Assembly: GCF_016908655.1 (NCBI RefSeq)
Contig: NZ_JAFBEI010000026.1
Location: 1 to 35,819, forward strand
Direction: 5' to 3'
Length of the DNA stretch: 35,819 nt
Origin: Streptococcus saliviloxodontae
Lineage (GTDB): Bacteria; Bacillota; Bacilli; Lactobacillales; Streptococcaceae
Each line of letters begins with the position of its first letter. The stretch's first letter is position 1. A program made the translations under genes and the position numbers. The notes beneath the pieces were generated by a model. That model was not told where the DNA came from. It searched no databases and saw only the letters and a list, made by a program, of their open reading frames with translations. Below are positions 24,231 to 33,440 of the stretch, piece after piece.

Positions 24231-24239
24231 TGATATAAT
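24231..24239 (+). promoter_or_regulatory. Extended -10 promoter of the DUF1858/DUF438 pair
   Basis: TGATATAAT is a TG-extended perfect -10, 30 nt upstream of the chosen start codon. The -35 is not clear. Confidence 0.65.
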
Positions 24240-24268
24240 AACAAAAAATGAGTAAAAGAGGTAATGTT

Positions 24269-24499
24269 ATGACAAATACCATTGATTTATCACGACCAGT
24301 GGCAGATATTATCGCAGAGCATCCAGAGGTTAAGGAGATTTTGATTGAGCTCGGCTTTAAGCCGTTAGCCAATCCAGCGATGCTTAATACTATTGGAAAA
24401 ATCACCAGTTTGAAATCAGGTTCTCGCTTGGCAAATGTTCCCTTGGATAAGATTCGTCAAACGCTAGAATGGCATGGCTATGACGTGATTGGAGATTAG
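24269..24499 (+). CDS. DUF1858 domain protein
   Basis: A 76-aa protein that is essentially one DUF1858 domain: IDLSRPVADIIAEHPEVKEILIELGFK at the N-terminus, then KPLANPAMLNTIGKITSL. The family is small, helical and often found with hemerythrin- or redox-type proteins. The ATG at 24269 has AGAGG 7 nt upstream; the ATG at 24248 has none. One nucleotide separates it from the next gene, so the two are coupled and probably act together. Confidence 0.85.
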   Translation: MTNTIDLSRPVADIIAEHPEVKEILIELGFKPLANPAMLNTIGKITSLKSGSRLANVPLDKIRQTLEWHGYDVIGD

Positions 24500-24500
24500 C

Positions 24501-25868
24501 ATGACAGAAAATCGTATTCAAATACTAAAAGAGATTTTGTTAGATTTGCACAAAGGGGCAAGTCCAGAGTCTGTTCAAGAGCGTTTTAATCAGCATTTTC
24601 AAGGAGTATCAGCCTTAGAGATTTCCTTGATGGAGCATGAGTTGATGTCTTCTGATTCGGGCGTTAGTTTCGAGGATGTGATGAGTCTTTGTAATGTCCA
24701 TGCCAATCTATTTAAAGGGGCAATCGCAGAAGTCGAACTCGCCGACACAGAGCAAGAGGGACATCCAGTCTATGTCTTTAAGCAAGAAAACCTTGCCCTA
24801 CGCTCAGCGATTGCTCGTGTTCGTCGTATTTTGGATAACTATAGCAAGCCTGAAAATGATGCTTACCGTCAGGATCTCCTAAAAGGGCTTAAGCATCAGT
24901 TGCGTTTGGTTGGGCAGTTTCACAATCATTACACGCGTAAGGAAAAGCTGTTTTTCCCAGTTATGGAGAGATATGGTCATGACTCACCACCCAAGGTGAT
25001 GTGGGGGGTGGATGACGACATACGAGACCTCTTTAAAAAGGTTCAAAAGGCAGTTGACCAGTTGCCAGACCTTGCGATTGCAGAAGTTGTGGATCTTTTT
25101 GAACAATTCGCAAAAGAGTTTGAAGAAATGATTTTCAAAGAAGAGGCCATTTTGTTGATGATTTTGCTTGAAACCTTCACTCAAGATGATTGGATAGCTA
25201 TAGCAAACGAGAGTGATCCGTATGGCTATGCCATCATTAAGCCAACAGCAAAATGGATTCCTCACCGTGAGACGTTTGGAGAGACCGAGGAGCTAGACGA
25301 AAGCCCTGCTAAAGAGCATTCGGCAGAGACTGATGCAGCGCATCTGAGTTCATCAGAGCAACAAACCAAGGTCATCGAGACTCCTGAAGGGCAGCTCACT
25401 ATTACATTTACGCCTAAGCCAAAAGAAGAGCAGAACTACAATCGTCAAGCAGAGCAAGCTTTTGGGAATGGCTACTTATCTATTGAGCAAGCCAACCTCA
25501 TTCTCAACCACTTGCCTTTGGAGATTACCTTTGTTAATAAAGATGATATTTTCCAATACTATAACGACAGCGTTCCAGCTTCAGAGATGATTTTTAAGCG
25601 TACACCGAGTCAAATCGGACGTCATGTAGAATTTTGCCATCCTCCCAAAGTTTTGGAAAAGGTTCGCCGAATTTTCACCTTGCTCAAGTCAGGCGAAAAA
25701 GATAAGGTTGCCATGTGGTTTAAGTCGGATCGCCTAGGCAAGTTCGTTTATGTCACCTATGCTGCAGTGAGAGATGAAGCAGGGGAGTTTCAAGGCGTAC
25801 TCGAATACGTTCAAGAGATCCAAGACTTTCTCCAGCTAGATAGCGATACCAACCGTGAGATTGATTGA
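24501..25868 (+). CDS. DUF438/hemerythrin-like/PAS sensor protein
   Basis: A 455-aa cytoplasmic protein with three parts: an N-terminal DUF438 domain (about 5-75), a hemerythrin-like helical domain (about 88-235) and a C-terminal PAS-like domain (about 325-445). Candidate diiron ligands are in GHPVY (H90), HNHYTRKEKLFFP (H141, H143, E148 region) and KEFEEMIFKEEAI. The PAS part reads LPLEITFVNKDDIFQYYNDS. A charged linker (about 255-320) joins the last two. The role is likely sensing of redox, oxygen or nitric oxide, by analogy. GGAG lies 6 nt upstream, inside the end of the DUF1858 gene. Confidence 0.85.
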   Translation: MTENRIQILKEILLDLHKGASPESVQERFNQHFQGVSALEISLMEHELMSSDSGVSFEDVMSLCNVHANLFKGAIAEVELADTEQEGHPVYVFKQENLALRSAIARVRRILDNYSKPENDAYRQDLLKGLKHQLRLVGQFHNHYTRKEKLFFPVMERYGHDSPPKVMWGVDDDIRDLFKKVQKAVDQLPDLAIAEVVDLFEQFAKEFEEMIFKEEAILLMILLETFTQDDWIAIANESDPYGYAIIKPTAKWIPHRETFGETEELDESPAKEHSAETDAAHLSSSEQQTKVIETPEGQLTITFTPKPKEEQNYNRQAEQAFGNGYLSIEQANLILNHLPLEITFVNKDDIFQYYNDSVPASEMIFKRTPSQIGRHVEFCHPPKVLEKVRRIFTLLKSGEKDKVAMWFKSDRLGKFVYVTYAAVRDEAGEFQGVLEYVQEIQDFLQLDSDTNREID

Positions 25869-25893
25869 CCGAGATGAAAGTCTCGGTTTTTTT
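25868..25893 (+). terminator. Terminator of the DUF438 gene
   Basis: ACCGAGA / TCTCGGT (25868-25874 and 25881-25887) with loop TGAAAG, followed by seven T. Confidence 0.93.
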
Positions 25894-25909
25894 AATATTT
25901 CAAAACTTA

Positions 25910-25918
25910 TGGTATAAT
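25910..25918 (+). promoter_or_regulatory. Extended -10 promoter of truB
   Basis: TGGTATAAT (25910-25918) is a TG-extended perfect -10. Its end is only 7 nt from the truB ATG, so transcription should begin at or within about 2 nt of the start codon. Confidence 0.8.
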
Positions 25919-25925
25919 AGTCACT

Positions 25926-26804
25926 ATGATTTCAGGAATTATTAATTTAAAAAAAGAGGCAGGAATGACTTCTCATGATGCAGTCTTCAAGCTTCGTAAA
26001 ATACTAGGTGAAAAAAAGATTGGTCACGGCGGGACTTTAGACCCTGATGTCACAGGTGTCCTACCGATTGCAGTTGGAAAGTCAACACGTGTCATTGAAT
26101 TTATGACTGAGGCAGGTAAGGTCTATGAGGGGCAAATTACGATTGGTTTTTCAACGACTACCGAGGACGCCTCTGGTGAGCTCATTGAGACAACTCCCGT
26201 CTCTTCGCTGACAGAAGAGATGGTTGATCAAGCGATGGCTAGCTTTGAAGGTGACATTCAGCAGATTCCTCCTATGTACTCTGCGGTTAAGGTGAATGGC
26301 CGTAAACTTTATGAGTATGCACGCGCTGGTGAGAGTGTTGAACGACCTAAGAGACAGGTCACGATTAGCTCCTTTGAGCGTACCACGCCCCTTGTTTTGG
26401 AAAATGGCAGAGCTGTTTTTGGTTTTCGCGTTGCTTGTAGCAAAGGAACTTATGTTAGGACCCTGTCAGTTGACTTGGGGCAACGTTTAGGCTACGCCAG
26501 TCATATGTCAGCCTTAGAGCGAACCGCCTCGGCAGGTTTAAATCTAGCAGATGCCTTAACCTTGGAAGAGATTGAGACGCGTTTTGCAGCAGGTGATACT
26601 AGCTTTTTACTCCCAATTGAGTACGGGGTTAGTGACCTAGTTCGAGTGGATTTGACAGAAGCCGATAAGACTGAGATTACCTATGGACGCCGCATCACGC
26701 TCCCTAATCAAGAACCTTTGTTGGCTGCTTTTTATGACAATCGTGTCGTTGCCATTTTGGAGCCTAGGGACGGGCAGTATAAACCACGGAAAGTATTGAT
26801 TTAG
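25926..26804 (+). CDS. truB: tRNA pseudouridine(55) synthase TruB
   Basis: Isomerises U55 in the T-loop of tRNA. The 292-aa protein starts [13 protein letters not shown], as streptococcal TruB does, and has the catalytic aspartate D39 in [17 protein letters not shown], the [20 protein letters not shown] motif and the SKGTYVRTL motif. No ribosome-binding site is visible upstream, and the promoter -10 is 7 nt away, so the mRNA may be leaderless. It forms an operon with ribF 8 nt downstream, a widespread pairing. Confidence 0.96.
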   Translation: MISGIINLKKEAGMTSHDAVFKLRKILGEKKIGHGGTLDPDVTGVLPIAVGKSTRVIEFMTEAGKVYEGQITIGFSTTTEDASGELIETTPVSSLTEEMVDQAMASFEGDIQQIPPMYSAVKVNGRKLYEYARAGESVERPKRQVTISSFERTTPLVLENGRAVFGFRVACSKGTYVRTLSVDLGQRLGYASHMSALERTASAGLNLADALTLEEIETRFAAGDTSFLLPIEYGVSDLVRVDLTEADKTEITYGRRITLPNQEPLLAAFYDNRVVAILEPRDGQYKPRKVLI

Positions 26805-26812
26805 GAGAAGGT

Positions 26813-27739
26813 ATGCAGATAAAAACGTTTCAAAAGCCTAGCGAGTTAATCCTTGAACAAGATTGTGTGCTAGTTTTAGGTTACTTTGATGGGCTACATC
26901 GAGGCCATAAGGCCCTTTTTGAAGAGGCGAGAAAAGTGGCTGAAGATCAAAAGTTACCAATTGCCGTCATGACTTTTAATGAGTCACCTCAACTGACCTT
27001 TAGTCGCTTCTCACCAGAGCTTTTATTGCATATTGCCTATCCTGAAAAGCGGTATCAAAAATTTGAGGAGTACGGGGTTGACTCTCTCTTTTTGATGGAC
27101 TTTACGAGTCAGTTTGCAAGTCTCTCATCAGATGACTTTATCAGAGATTATATTTGTCGCTTACGTGCAAAAGTTGTGGTTGTAGGATTTGATTATAAAT
27201 TTGGAAATGATCAAACAGATAGCTCCTATTTAGAACAGCATTTTAACGGTCAAGTGATTACCGTGAAAGAGGTCCAAGATGAGGGGCAAAAAATCTCATC
27301 AACTCGTATTCGAGACTTACTGACATCAGGAGATGTTGCAGAAGTCAATCGTCTTCTAGGCTACTCATTTTCAACGCGTGGCATCGTGGTTCATGGTGAC
27401 GCTCGTGGAAGAACGATTGGATTTCCGACAGCCAACCTTGCGACGATTGACCGAACTTACCTCCCGTCAGATGGAGTCTATGTGACGGATGTCTTGGTTG
27501 ATGGAGAGCGTTACCGAGCGATGACCAGCTTGGGGAAAAACGTGACTTTTGGCGGGACGGAGTTACGCTTAGAAGCTCATATTTTTAATTTTAATCGTGA
27601 TTTATATGGCCAAACCATCGAGGTTATCTGGTTAGATAAGATACGCGACATGGTTAAGTTTGAAGGGATTGATGGCCTGATAAATCAGCTATGTCTCGAT
27701 AGAGAAGTTGCTCTAAAATGGGAAAAATCAGAAAAATAA
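26813..27739 (+). CDS. ribF: Bifunctional riboflavin kinase / FAD synthetase RibF
   Basis: Converts riboflavin to FMN and then FAD. The 308-aa protein has an N-terminal nucleotidyltransferase domain with GYFDGLHRGH (23-32) and ISSTRIRDLL (about 161-170), and a C-terminal riboflavin kinase domain with GRTIGFPTANL (about 199-209) and the YPSDGVY-like YLPSDGVYV segment. AGGAG is just upstream. It is cotranscribed with truB. Confidence 0.96.
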   Translation: MQIKTFQKPSELILEQDCVLVLGYFDGLHRGHKALFEEARKVAEDQKLPIAVMTFNESPQLTFSRFSPELLLHIAYPEKRYQKFEEYGVDSLFLMDFTSQFASLSSDDFIRDYICRLRAKVVVVGFDYKFGNDQTDSSYLEQHFNGQVITVKEVQDEGQKISSTRIRDLLTSGDVAEVNRLLGYSFSTRGIVVHGDARGRTIGFPTANLATIDRTYLPSDGVYVTDVLVDGERYRAMTSLGKNVTFGGTELRLEAHIFNFNRDLYGQTIEVIWLDKIRDMVKFEGIDGLINQLCLDREVALKWEKSEK

Positions 27740-27762
27740 TAGCTATTTACAGTTATTTTTAG

Positions 27763-27768
27763 TATAAT
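27763..27768 (+). promoter_or_regulatory. -10 element of the spx operon
   Basis: A perfect TATAAT 34 nt upstream of the spx start; no convincing -35 at the right distance. Confidence 0.5.
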
Positions 27769-27802
27769 AGTAGTAACTAATGTTTTAAAGAGGGCAAGCG
27801 CA

Positions 27803-28216
27803 ATGATCACCTTATTTTTATCTCCTAGTTGTACTAGTTGTCGGAAAGCGCGTGCATGGTTAACCAAGCACGAAGTAGACTATCAAGAGCATAATATTAT
27901 CACAAGTCCATTAACGCCACAGGAGTTAATGTCTATACTTTCCTTCACTGAGAACGGAACGGAGGATATTATTTCAACGCGCTCTAAAGTCTTTCAAAAG
28001 TTGAATATAGATGTGGATGAGCTGTCTATCTCTGAGTTGATTGACTTGATTGCAAGCAACCCTAGTTTATTACGTCGTCCGATTATCATGGACAAAAAAC
28101 GCATGCAGATCGGTTTTAACGAAGATGAGATTCGTGCCTTCTTACCGAGAGATTACCGCAAGCATGAACTAAGACAAGCGACTATTAGAGCTGAGATAGA
28201 GGGAAAAAATGACTAA
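27803..28216 (+). CDS. spx: Spx-type transcriptional regulator (ArsC-fold)
   Basis: A 137-aa redox-responsive regulator that binds the RNA polymerase alpha C-terminal domain and changes promoter use under thiol stress. The CXXC switch is C10-T-S-C13 and the conserved RRP motif is at 91-93 (LLRRPIIMD). Length is close to Bacillus Spx (131). The order spx-UPF0223-IMPase next to ribF recalls the streptococcal SpxA1 locus, but the A1/A2 assignment is not certain. GAGGG lies about 9 nt upstream. Confidence 0.9.
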   Translation: MITLFLSPSCTSCRKARAWLTKHEVDYQEHNIITSPLTPQELMSILSFTENGTEDIISTRSKVFQKLNIDVDELSISELIDLIASNPSLLRRPIIMDKKRMQIGFNEDEIRAFLPRDYRKHELRQATIRAEIEGKND

Positions 28217-28490
28217 TACGAATTATTCTTATCCTCTTGATTTAACCTGGAGCACTGACGAAATCTCATCAGTGCTTCATTTTTTGAATCAAGTTGAAAA
28301 AGCATACGAAACAAAAGTGGATGCTCAAGTCCTTTTGGAGAGCTACACACAGTTTAAACAAATAGTGAAAAGTAAAGCACAGGAAAAGCAGATTGATCGT
28401 GAGTTTGAAGCTTCTAGTGGTTATTCTACTTATCGTGCGGTCAAGGCAGCTAAAGAAAAAGAGAAAGGATTCATCTCTCTTGGAAAGTAA
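28209..28490 (+). CDS. UPF0223 family protein
   Basis: A 93-aa soluble helical protein of unknown function. The N-terminal [22 protein letters not shown] and the C-terminal [29 protein letters not shown] match the UPF0223 family. It overlaps the spx end by 8 nt and the next gene by 11 nt, indicating translational coupling. Confidence 0.88.
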   Translation: MTNTNYSYPLDLTWSTDEISSVLHFLNQVEKAYETKVDAQVLLESYTQFKQIVKSKAQEKQIDREFEASSGYSTYRAVKAAKEKEKGFISLGK

Positions 28491-29238
28491 ATTGCGATTT
28501 GCTCAAGACCTGATTCGCGACGCTGGAAACTATATCAGACAGGGTCTGGGTAAGGATCTAGCAATTGAAGCTAAGTCACGTTTTGATGATTTGGTGACTA
28601 ATTTTGATAAGGAAACACAGCAATTGATTGTGTCTCGTATTCAAGAAACCTACCCAGAAGATCAGTTGATGGCTGAGGAAAATGATTTGCGTCATCCTAT
28701 CACGGACGGTAAGGTCTGGGTGATTGATCCTATTGACGGTACTGTTAATTTTATCGTCCAAAAGGAAGACTTTGCCATTATGATTGCTTACTTCGAAGAT
28801 GGAGTGGGCCAGTTTGGTTTGATCTACGATGTCATGAAAGACGAACTGTATTCAGGTGGTCTAGGGTTTCCAGCAATGGTTAATGACAAGCTACTACCTG
28901 TCTTTGACAATCGTCCTTTAGAACGTAGCTTAGTTGGTTCAAACGGAAGCATGTACGCTCAAAATAAGCGAGGAATCAAAGATTTTATTGATCATAGTTT
29001 AGGGGTTCGTGTTTATGGTGGTGCAGGCATCAGTATGGCGTATGTCTTGAAAGGTCGCCTCTTGGCTTATTTTTCTCATCTTTACCCGTGGGATTATGCT
29101 GCAGCGCAGATAATAGGAGATTGTTTAGGTTACACGCTTCTGACGCTGGATTGGGAGCAACCTGATTATCAAACACGACAGATGGTAATGTTTATTCCAA
29201 AAAGCTATCAGCAAGAGCTTAAAAATTATTTAACCTAA
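28480..29238 (+). CDS. Inositol monophosphatase family protein
   Basis: A Mg2+-dependent sugar/nucleotide phosphatase of the IMPase superfamily, 252 aa. The metal-binding motifs are AEEND (65-69), DPIDGTVNF (83-91) and [11 protein letters not shown] near residue 205. The physiological substrate is not known (inositol phosphate, fructose bisphosphate or pAp are family options). I propose a TTG start at 28480, giving [17 protein letters not shown] lies about 10 nt upstream and the only in-frame ATG (28393) would add a hydrophobic, basic tail unlike the family. It ends the spx operon. Confidence 0.9.
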   Translation: MESKLRFAQDLIRDAGNYIRQGLGKDLAIEAKSRFDDLVTNFDKETQQLIVSRIQETYPEDQLMAEENDLRHPITDGKVWVIDPIDGTVNFIVQKEDFAIMIAYFEDGVGQFGLIYDVMKDELYSGGLGFPAMVNDKLLPVFDNRPLERSLVGSNGSMYAQNKRGIKDFIDHSLGVRVYGGAGISMAYVLKGRLLAYFSHLYPWDYAAAQIIGDCLGYTLLTLDWEQPDYQTRQMVMFIPKSYQQELKNYLT

Positions 29239-29274
29239 AGGGATATGAGTGACTTACTCAGCCCTTTTCTTTTT
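29237..29274 (+). terminator. Terminator of the spx-IMPase operon
   Basis: AAAGGG (29237-29242) pairs with CCCTTT (29262-29267), with an inner TGAGT/ACTCA stem (29246-29250 and 29256-29260), then TCTTTTTG. Confidence 0.8.
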
Positions 29275-29302
29275 GAAAGTAACTAAGAAAGTGTAGTATA
29301 AT
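29273..29302 (+). promoter_or_regulatory. Promoter of rsmF
   Basis: TTGAAA (29273-29278), an 18-nt spacer and TATAAT (29297-29302). The -10 ends 6 nt before the ATG, implying a leaderless or near-leaderless transcript. Confidence 0.8.
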
Positions 29303-29308
29303 AAAGAT

Positions 29309-30625
29309 ATGAATTTACCTAAAGATTTTATTGACAAATACCAGACTATTCTGGGTTCTGAGGCTGATGTTTTTTTGGCGAGTTTCGATCAAGAAGCAGT
29401 GTCTGCCTATCGCACCAATCCTTTGAAAAAAGTTCAAAAAGACTTTTCTGATGCTATACCTGAGACACCTTGGGGACACTATGGCAAAGTGTCAGGAAAA
29501 TCTGCGGATCATGTGACTGGTTTAGTCTATTCTCAAGAGCCAGCAGCGCAAATGGTTGCCCAGGTTGCCGCACCAACTGAAGGCATGAGAGTCCTTGATT
29601 TGGCTGCCGCACCAGGTGGTAAGACGACTCAACTATTATCCTACCTGAATAATACAGGGATCTTAGTCTCGAATGAAATTTCGAAGAAACGTAGCAAGGT
29701 TTTGGTTGAAAACGTTGAACGTTTCGGTGCTAGAAATGTCCTTGTAACTAATGAATCTTCTCAGAAGTTAGCCAAGGTTTTTTCAAACTATTTTGACCTC
29801 ATAGTATTTGATGGGCCTTGTTCAGGGGAAGGAATGTTCCGAAAAGATCCCGATGCTATCCAGTACTGGCACAAGGATTATCCGACTGAGTGTGCTGATT
29901 TGCAAAAGGAAATCCTAGAAGAAGCTATGAAAATGCTGGCGCCAGGGGGGCGTCTCGTTTATTCAACCTGTACATGGGCTCCTGAGGAAAACGAAGAGGT
30001 GGTTAGCTGGCTTTTAGAAAACTTTGAGAACCTCACATTACTTCCGATTTCTAAAATCAATGGCATGCAAGAAGGAATTGGGCTGCCAGAGGTTGCCCGT
30101 ATGTATCCCCATCATTTCAAAGGAGAGGGGCAGTTTGTTGCGCACCTACAAGATACTAGACCTCCAGAAAAGCTTGGTAAGATCAAGTCTCTGTCATCAC
30201 GACTTCGTAAAGATCAGCAACAGCTATGGAAAGATTTCGCCGACAAGCACCTAACAGTTTCCTTGTCGGGTGTCTATCAGACATTTGGTGATGAGTTGTA
30301 CCTTTTGCCAGATGGCTTACCAGACCTATCTAAGGTCAAGATTGCACGTAATGGCTTACACTTGGGAACTTTTAAGAAGAACCGATTCGAACCATCTTTT
30401 GCACTGGGTCTAGCATTAACTAGCGATGAGGTGAAGCAAGGAGTTGATTTGTCTGAGAAAGATTATTTTGCCTATACCTCAGGGAATATCGTCACCCTTG
30501 ATACAGCCCTGCCGAACGGTTGGTATCAGATTCGAGTTAATGGAAATGGTCTTGGTTTTGCTAAAGTTGTTGGAAGTACTGTCAAAAATTATTACCCTAA
30601 AGGCTTACGATTTAACACGAACTAA
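29309..30625 (+). CDS. rsmF: RsmF-like rRNA (cytosine-5)-methyltransferase
   Basis: An SAM-dependent m5C RNA methyltransferase of the NOL1/NOP2/Sun family, 438 aa. The SAM site DLAAAPGGKT is at 97-106. The two conserved cysteines are C171 (DGPCSGEGMF) and C221 (YSTCTWAPEEN). The C-terminal part (about 290-438) is the RNA-binding (PUA-like) extension typical of RsmF/YebU-type enzymes. The exact rRNA target is inferred from the family. It is monocistronic, with no ribosome-binding site visible. Confidence 0.92.
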   Translation: MNLPKDFIDKYQTILGSEADVFLASFDQEAVSAYRTNPLKKVQKDFSDAIPETPWGHYGKVSGKSADHVTGLVYSQEPAAQMVAQVAAPTEGMRVLDLAAAPGGKTTQLLSYLNNTGILVSNEISKKRSKVLVENVERFGARNVLVTNESSQKLAKVFSNYFDLIVFDGPCSGEGMFRKDPDAIQYWHKDYPTECADLQKEILEEAMKMLAPGGRLVYSTCTWAPEENEEVVSWLLENFENLTLLPISKINGMQEGIGLPEVARMYPHHFKGEGQFVAHLQDTRPPEKLGKIKSLSSRLRKDQQQLWKDFADKHLTVSLSGVYQTFGDELYLLPDGLPDLSKVKIARNGLHLGTFKKNRFEPSFALGLALTSDEVKQGVDLSEKDYFAYTSGNIVTLDTALPNGWYQIRVNGNGLGFAKVVGSTVKNYYPKGLRFNTN

Positions 30626-30665
30626 AAGAAGAATTAAAAATGACATTAATAGGAAGATAAAAATA

Positions 30666-30694
30666 TTTTCAACTAGGTCATAATATGTTACTAT
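30666..30694 (+). promoter_or_regulatory. Promoter of the pst operon
   Basis: TTTTCA (30666-30671), a 17-nt spacer and TACTAT (30689-30694) preceded by TGT. I see no clear PhoP-type TTNACA repeats. A small leader hairpin TGAGG/CCTCA (30702-30706 with 30715-30719) follows. Confidence 0.5.
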
Positions 30695-30701
30695 TTGATT
30701 G

Positions 30702-30719
30702 TGAGGGGTTTTCGCCTCA
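30702..30719 (+). promoter_or_regulatory. Leader hairpin between rsmF and pstS
   Basis: TGAGG pairs with CCTCA, loop GGTTTTCG. No T-run follows directly (only an ATTTTT 10 nt on), so it is not a convincing terminator. Confidence 0.35.
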
Positions 30720-30754
30720 TAAATCATATTTTTCAAAATGAATAGGAAAAACAA

Positions 30755-31627
30755 ATGAAAATGAAGAAGAAACAAATGGGAGTCTTTCTTGTGCTTGCAA
30801 GCATGGCTCTCTTGACGCTTTCTGCCTGTTCTAGCTGGATTGACAAAGGTCAGTCTATTACTAGCGTAGGATCAACAGCCTTACAACCTTTGGTTGAAGC
30901 CACTGCAGATGAATTTAGTATTGAAAATTCCGGAAAGATTGTTAATGTTCAAGGTGGAGGATCAGGAACTGGCTTGTCTCAGGTGCAATCAGGTGCCGTT
31001 CAAATCGGAAACAGTGACCTCTTTGCGGAAGAAAAATCTGGTATTGATGCTAGCGCTCTTGAAGATCACCAAGTAGCAGTTGCTGGGATGGCAGTTATCC
31101 TTAATAAGAAGGTTGGTGTCACCAACCTAACAACAGAACAGCTACGTAAGATATTTACAGGAGAATACACTAACTGGAAACAAGTCGGCGGACAAAACCT
31201 AGCTATTTCGATCATTAACCGAGCTTCAAGCTCAGGATCACGTGCAACGTTTGATAGCGTGATTATGAATGGAGAGTCAGCAACTCAAAGTCAGGAACAA
31301 GATTCAAATGGTATGGTTAAGTCAATTGTTTCTCAGACGCCGGGTGCTATTTCTTACCTTTCATTTGCTTATGTCGATGACTCTGTCAAAACGATTAGTC
31401 TCAACGGCTATCAGCCAACCGCAGAAAATGTTACAACCAACAACTGGCCTCTTTGGTCTTACGAACACATGTATACCAAAGGCAAAGCAACAGGATTGAC
31501 CAAAGAATTTTTAGACTATGTTTTGAGTGATACTGTTCAAAAAGGTGTTGTTGAGAGTATGGGTTATATCTCAATTCATGAGATGAAAGTAACCAAAGAC
31601 GCAGATGGTACTGTGACTAAAAAATAG
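30755..31627 (+). CDS. pstS: Phosphate-binding lipoprotein PstS
   Basis: The extracellular phosphate receptor of the Pst ABC importer, 290 aa. The N-terminal signal peptide ends in the lipobox LSAC, and the mature protein has the PstS phosphate-site signatures [25 protein letters not shown] and [18 protein letters not shown] is just upstream of the ATG. It leads the pstS-pstC-pstA-pstB1-pstB2-phoU operon. Confidence 0.95.
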   Translation: MKMKKKQMGVFLVLASMALLTLSACSSWIDKGQSITSVGSTALQPLVEATADEFSIENSGKIVNVQGGGSGTGLSQVQSGAVQIGNSDLFAEEKSGIDASALEDHQVAVAGMAVILNKKVGVTNLTTEQLRKIFTGEYTNWKQVGGQNLAISIINRASSSGSRATFDSVIMNGESATQSQEQDSNGMVKSIVSQTPGAISYLSFAYVDDSVKTISLNGYQPTAENVTTNNWPLWSYEHMYTKGKATGLTKEFLDYVLSDTVQKGVVESMGYISIHEMKVTKDADGTVTKK

Positions 31628-31635
31628 GAGAAGTT

Positions 31636-32553
31636 ATGAAAAATTCAGAACTTGAAAAACAATTAACCTCCCCTTCGAAAAATTCTCGTTTAGAGAAACT
31701 AGGGAAGTATATGACATTTTTCTGTCTAGGTTTAATTGTTTTCATTGTAGCAATGATTTTGCTGTTTGTTGCTCAGAAAGGACTCTCAACTTTCTTTGTT
31801 AATGGTGTTAATCCGTTTGAGTTTCTATTTGGTTCAAAATGGGAACCTTCATCTGGAACCTTTGGAGCCCTACCAATGATTATGGGGTCTTTCATTGTGA
31901 CCATTCTATCAGCTTTAATTGCGACACCGATCGCTATTGGAGCAGCTGTTTTTATGACAGAAGTGTCACCTAAATACGGTGCTAAGATTCTTCAACCAGC
32001 TATCGAATTGTTGACAGGTATTCCATCGGTTGTTTATGGTTTTATTGGTTTGCAAGTAATCGTTCCCTTCACGCGTAGTGTTTTTGGTGGAACTGGTTTT
32101 GGAATTTTGTCAGGGGTCTGCGTGCTATTTGTCATGATCTTACCGACCGTAACCTTTATGACAGTCGATAGTTTAAAAGCTGTGCCTCGTCACTATAAGG
32201 AAGCCAGTCTTGCTATGGGAGCTACTCGCTGGCAAACCATCTGGCGTGTTATTCTTAATGCAGCACGTCCAGGTATTTTTACAGCAGTTGTCTTTGGTAT
32301 GGCGCGTGCCTTTGGTGAAGCCTTGGCTATTCAAATGGTAGTCGGTAACTCAGCTATTTTGCCGACATCCTTAATCGAGCCAGCCTCAACCTTGACCTCA
32401 GTGTTGACAATGGGTATCGGTAATACTGTTATGGGAACAGTTCAAAATAATGTCCTTTGGTCACTTGCTCTTGTCCTATTAGTCATGAGCTTGGCCTTCA
32501 ATACCTTGATTAAATTTATTACAAGAGAGAGAAAGAGAAATTATGAACGCTAA
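31636..32553 (+). CDS. pstC: Phosphate ABC transporter permease PstC
   Basis: A 305-aa inner-membrane permease with six or so helices. The LTGIPSVVYGFIG segment (PstC signature) and the EASLAMGATRWQTIWRVILNAARPGIF coupling-helix motif that contacts PstB are present. The gene overlaps pstA by 11 nt. Confidence 0.95.
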   Translation: MKNSELEKQLTSPSKNSRLEKLGKYMTFFCLGLIVFIVAMILLFVAQKGLSTFFVNGVNPFEFLFGSKWEPSSGTFGALPMIMGSFIVTILSALIATPIAIGAAVFMTEVSPKYGAKILQPAIELLTGIPSVVYGFIGLQVIVPFTRSVFGGTGFGILSGVCVLFVMILPTVTFMTVDSLKAVPRHYKEASLAMGATRWQTIWRVILNAARPGIFTAVVFGMARAFGEALAIQMVVGNSAILPTSLIEPASTLTSVLTMGIGNTVMGTVQNNVLWSLALVLLVMSLAFNTLIKFITRERKRNYER

Positions 32554-33427
32554 AAAAATAGATAAGCTAGCAACAGGTATTCTTTATACCATTGCTGGAA
32601 TTATTGTTGCAATCTTGGCATCTCTGTTGCTATATATTTTGGTAAAAGGTTTGCCACATATCAGTTGGAGTTTCTTGACTGGAAAATCATCTTCTTATCA
32701 GGCAGGTGGAGGGATTGGTATTCAGCTTTATAATTCCTTCTTCCTTCTCGTTATTACCCTCTGCATCTCAGTGCCATTGTCACTGGGAGCAGGTATCTAC
32801 CTGTCAGAATATGCGAAAAAAGGGAGACTAACAAACTTTGTTCGTACCTGTATTGAGATTTTATCTTCCTTGCCGTCAGTTGTCGTGGGTCTCTTTGGTT
32901 ACTTGATTTTCGTAGTGCAGTTCCAATATGGTTTTTCAATCATTTCTGGTGCCTTGGCGCTTACCGTTTTCAATCTTCCTCAGATGACACGTAACGTCGA
33001 AGATAGTCTTCGAAACGTTCACCATACGCAACGTGAAGCAGGTCTTGCTTTGGGGATTTCACGTTGGGAAACCGTTATTCACGTTGTTGTACCAGAAGCC
33101 CTTCCAGGTATTGTGACAGGGATTGTTCTAGCCTCAGGTCGTATTTTCGGGGAAGCAGCTGCGCTTATCTACACAGCAGGGCAGTCAGCACCATCTCTTG
33201 ATTGGTCAAACTGGAATATTTTCAGCGTTACTAGCCCAATTTCAATCTTCCGTCAGGCAGAAACACTAGCTGTTCATATTTGGAAGGTTAACAGCGAAGG
33301 AACTATCCCTGATGCAATAGCTGTTTCTCAAGGAAGTGCAGCCGTCTTGCTCGTATTTATCTTGATTTTCAATCTTTCAGCTCGCTACATTGGTAAGAAG
33401 CTTCACGAAAAATTGACGTCAGCTTAA
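32543..33427 (+). CDS. pstA: Phosphate ABC transporter permease PstA
   Basis: The second permease, 294 aa, with ILSSLPSVVVGLFGYL and the coupling motif REAGLALGISRWETVIHVVVPEALPGI. It begins inside the end of pstC and is followed 13 nt later by pstB1. Confidence 0.95.
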   Translation: MNAKKIDKLATGILYTIAGIIVAILASLLLYILVKGLPHISWSFLTGKSSSYQAGGGIGIQLYNSFFLLVITLCISVPLSLGAGIYLSEYAKKGRLTNFVRTCIEILSSLPSVVVGLFGYLIFVVQFQYGFSIISGALALTVFNLPQMTRNVEDSLRNVHHTQREAGLALGISRWETVIHVVVPEALPGIVTGIVLASGRIFGEAAALIYTAGQSAPSLDWSNWNIFSVTSPISIFRQAETLAVHIWKVNSEGTIPDAIAVSQGSAAVLLVFILIFNLSARYIGKKLHEKLTSA

Positions 33428-33440
33428 GGAGAAGTAATTA

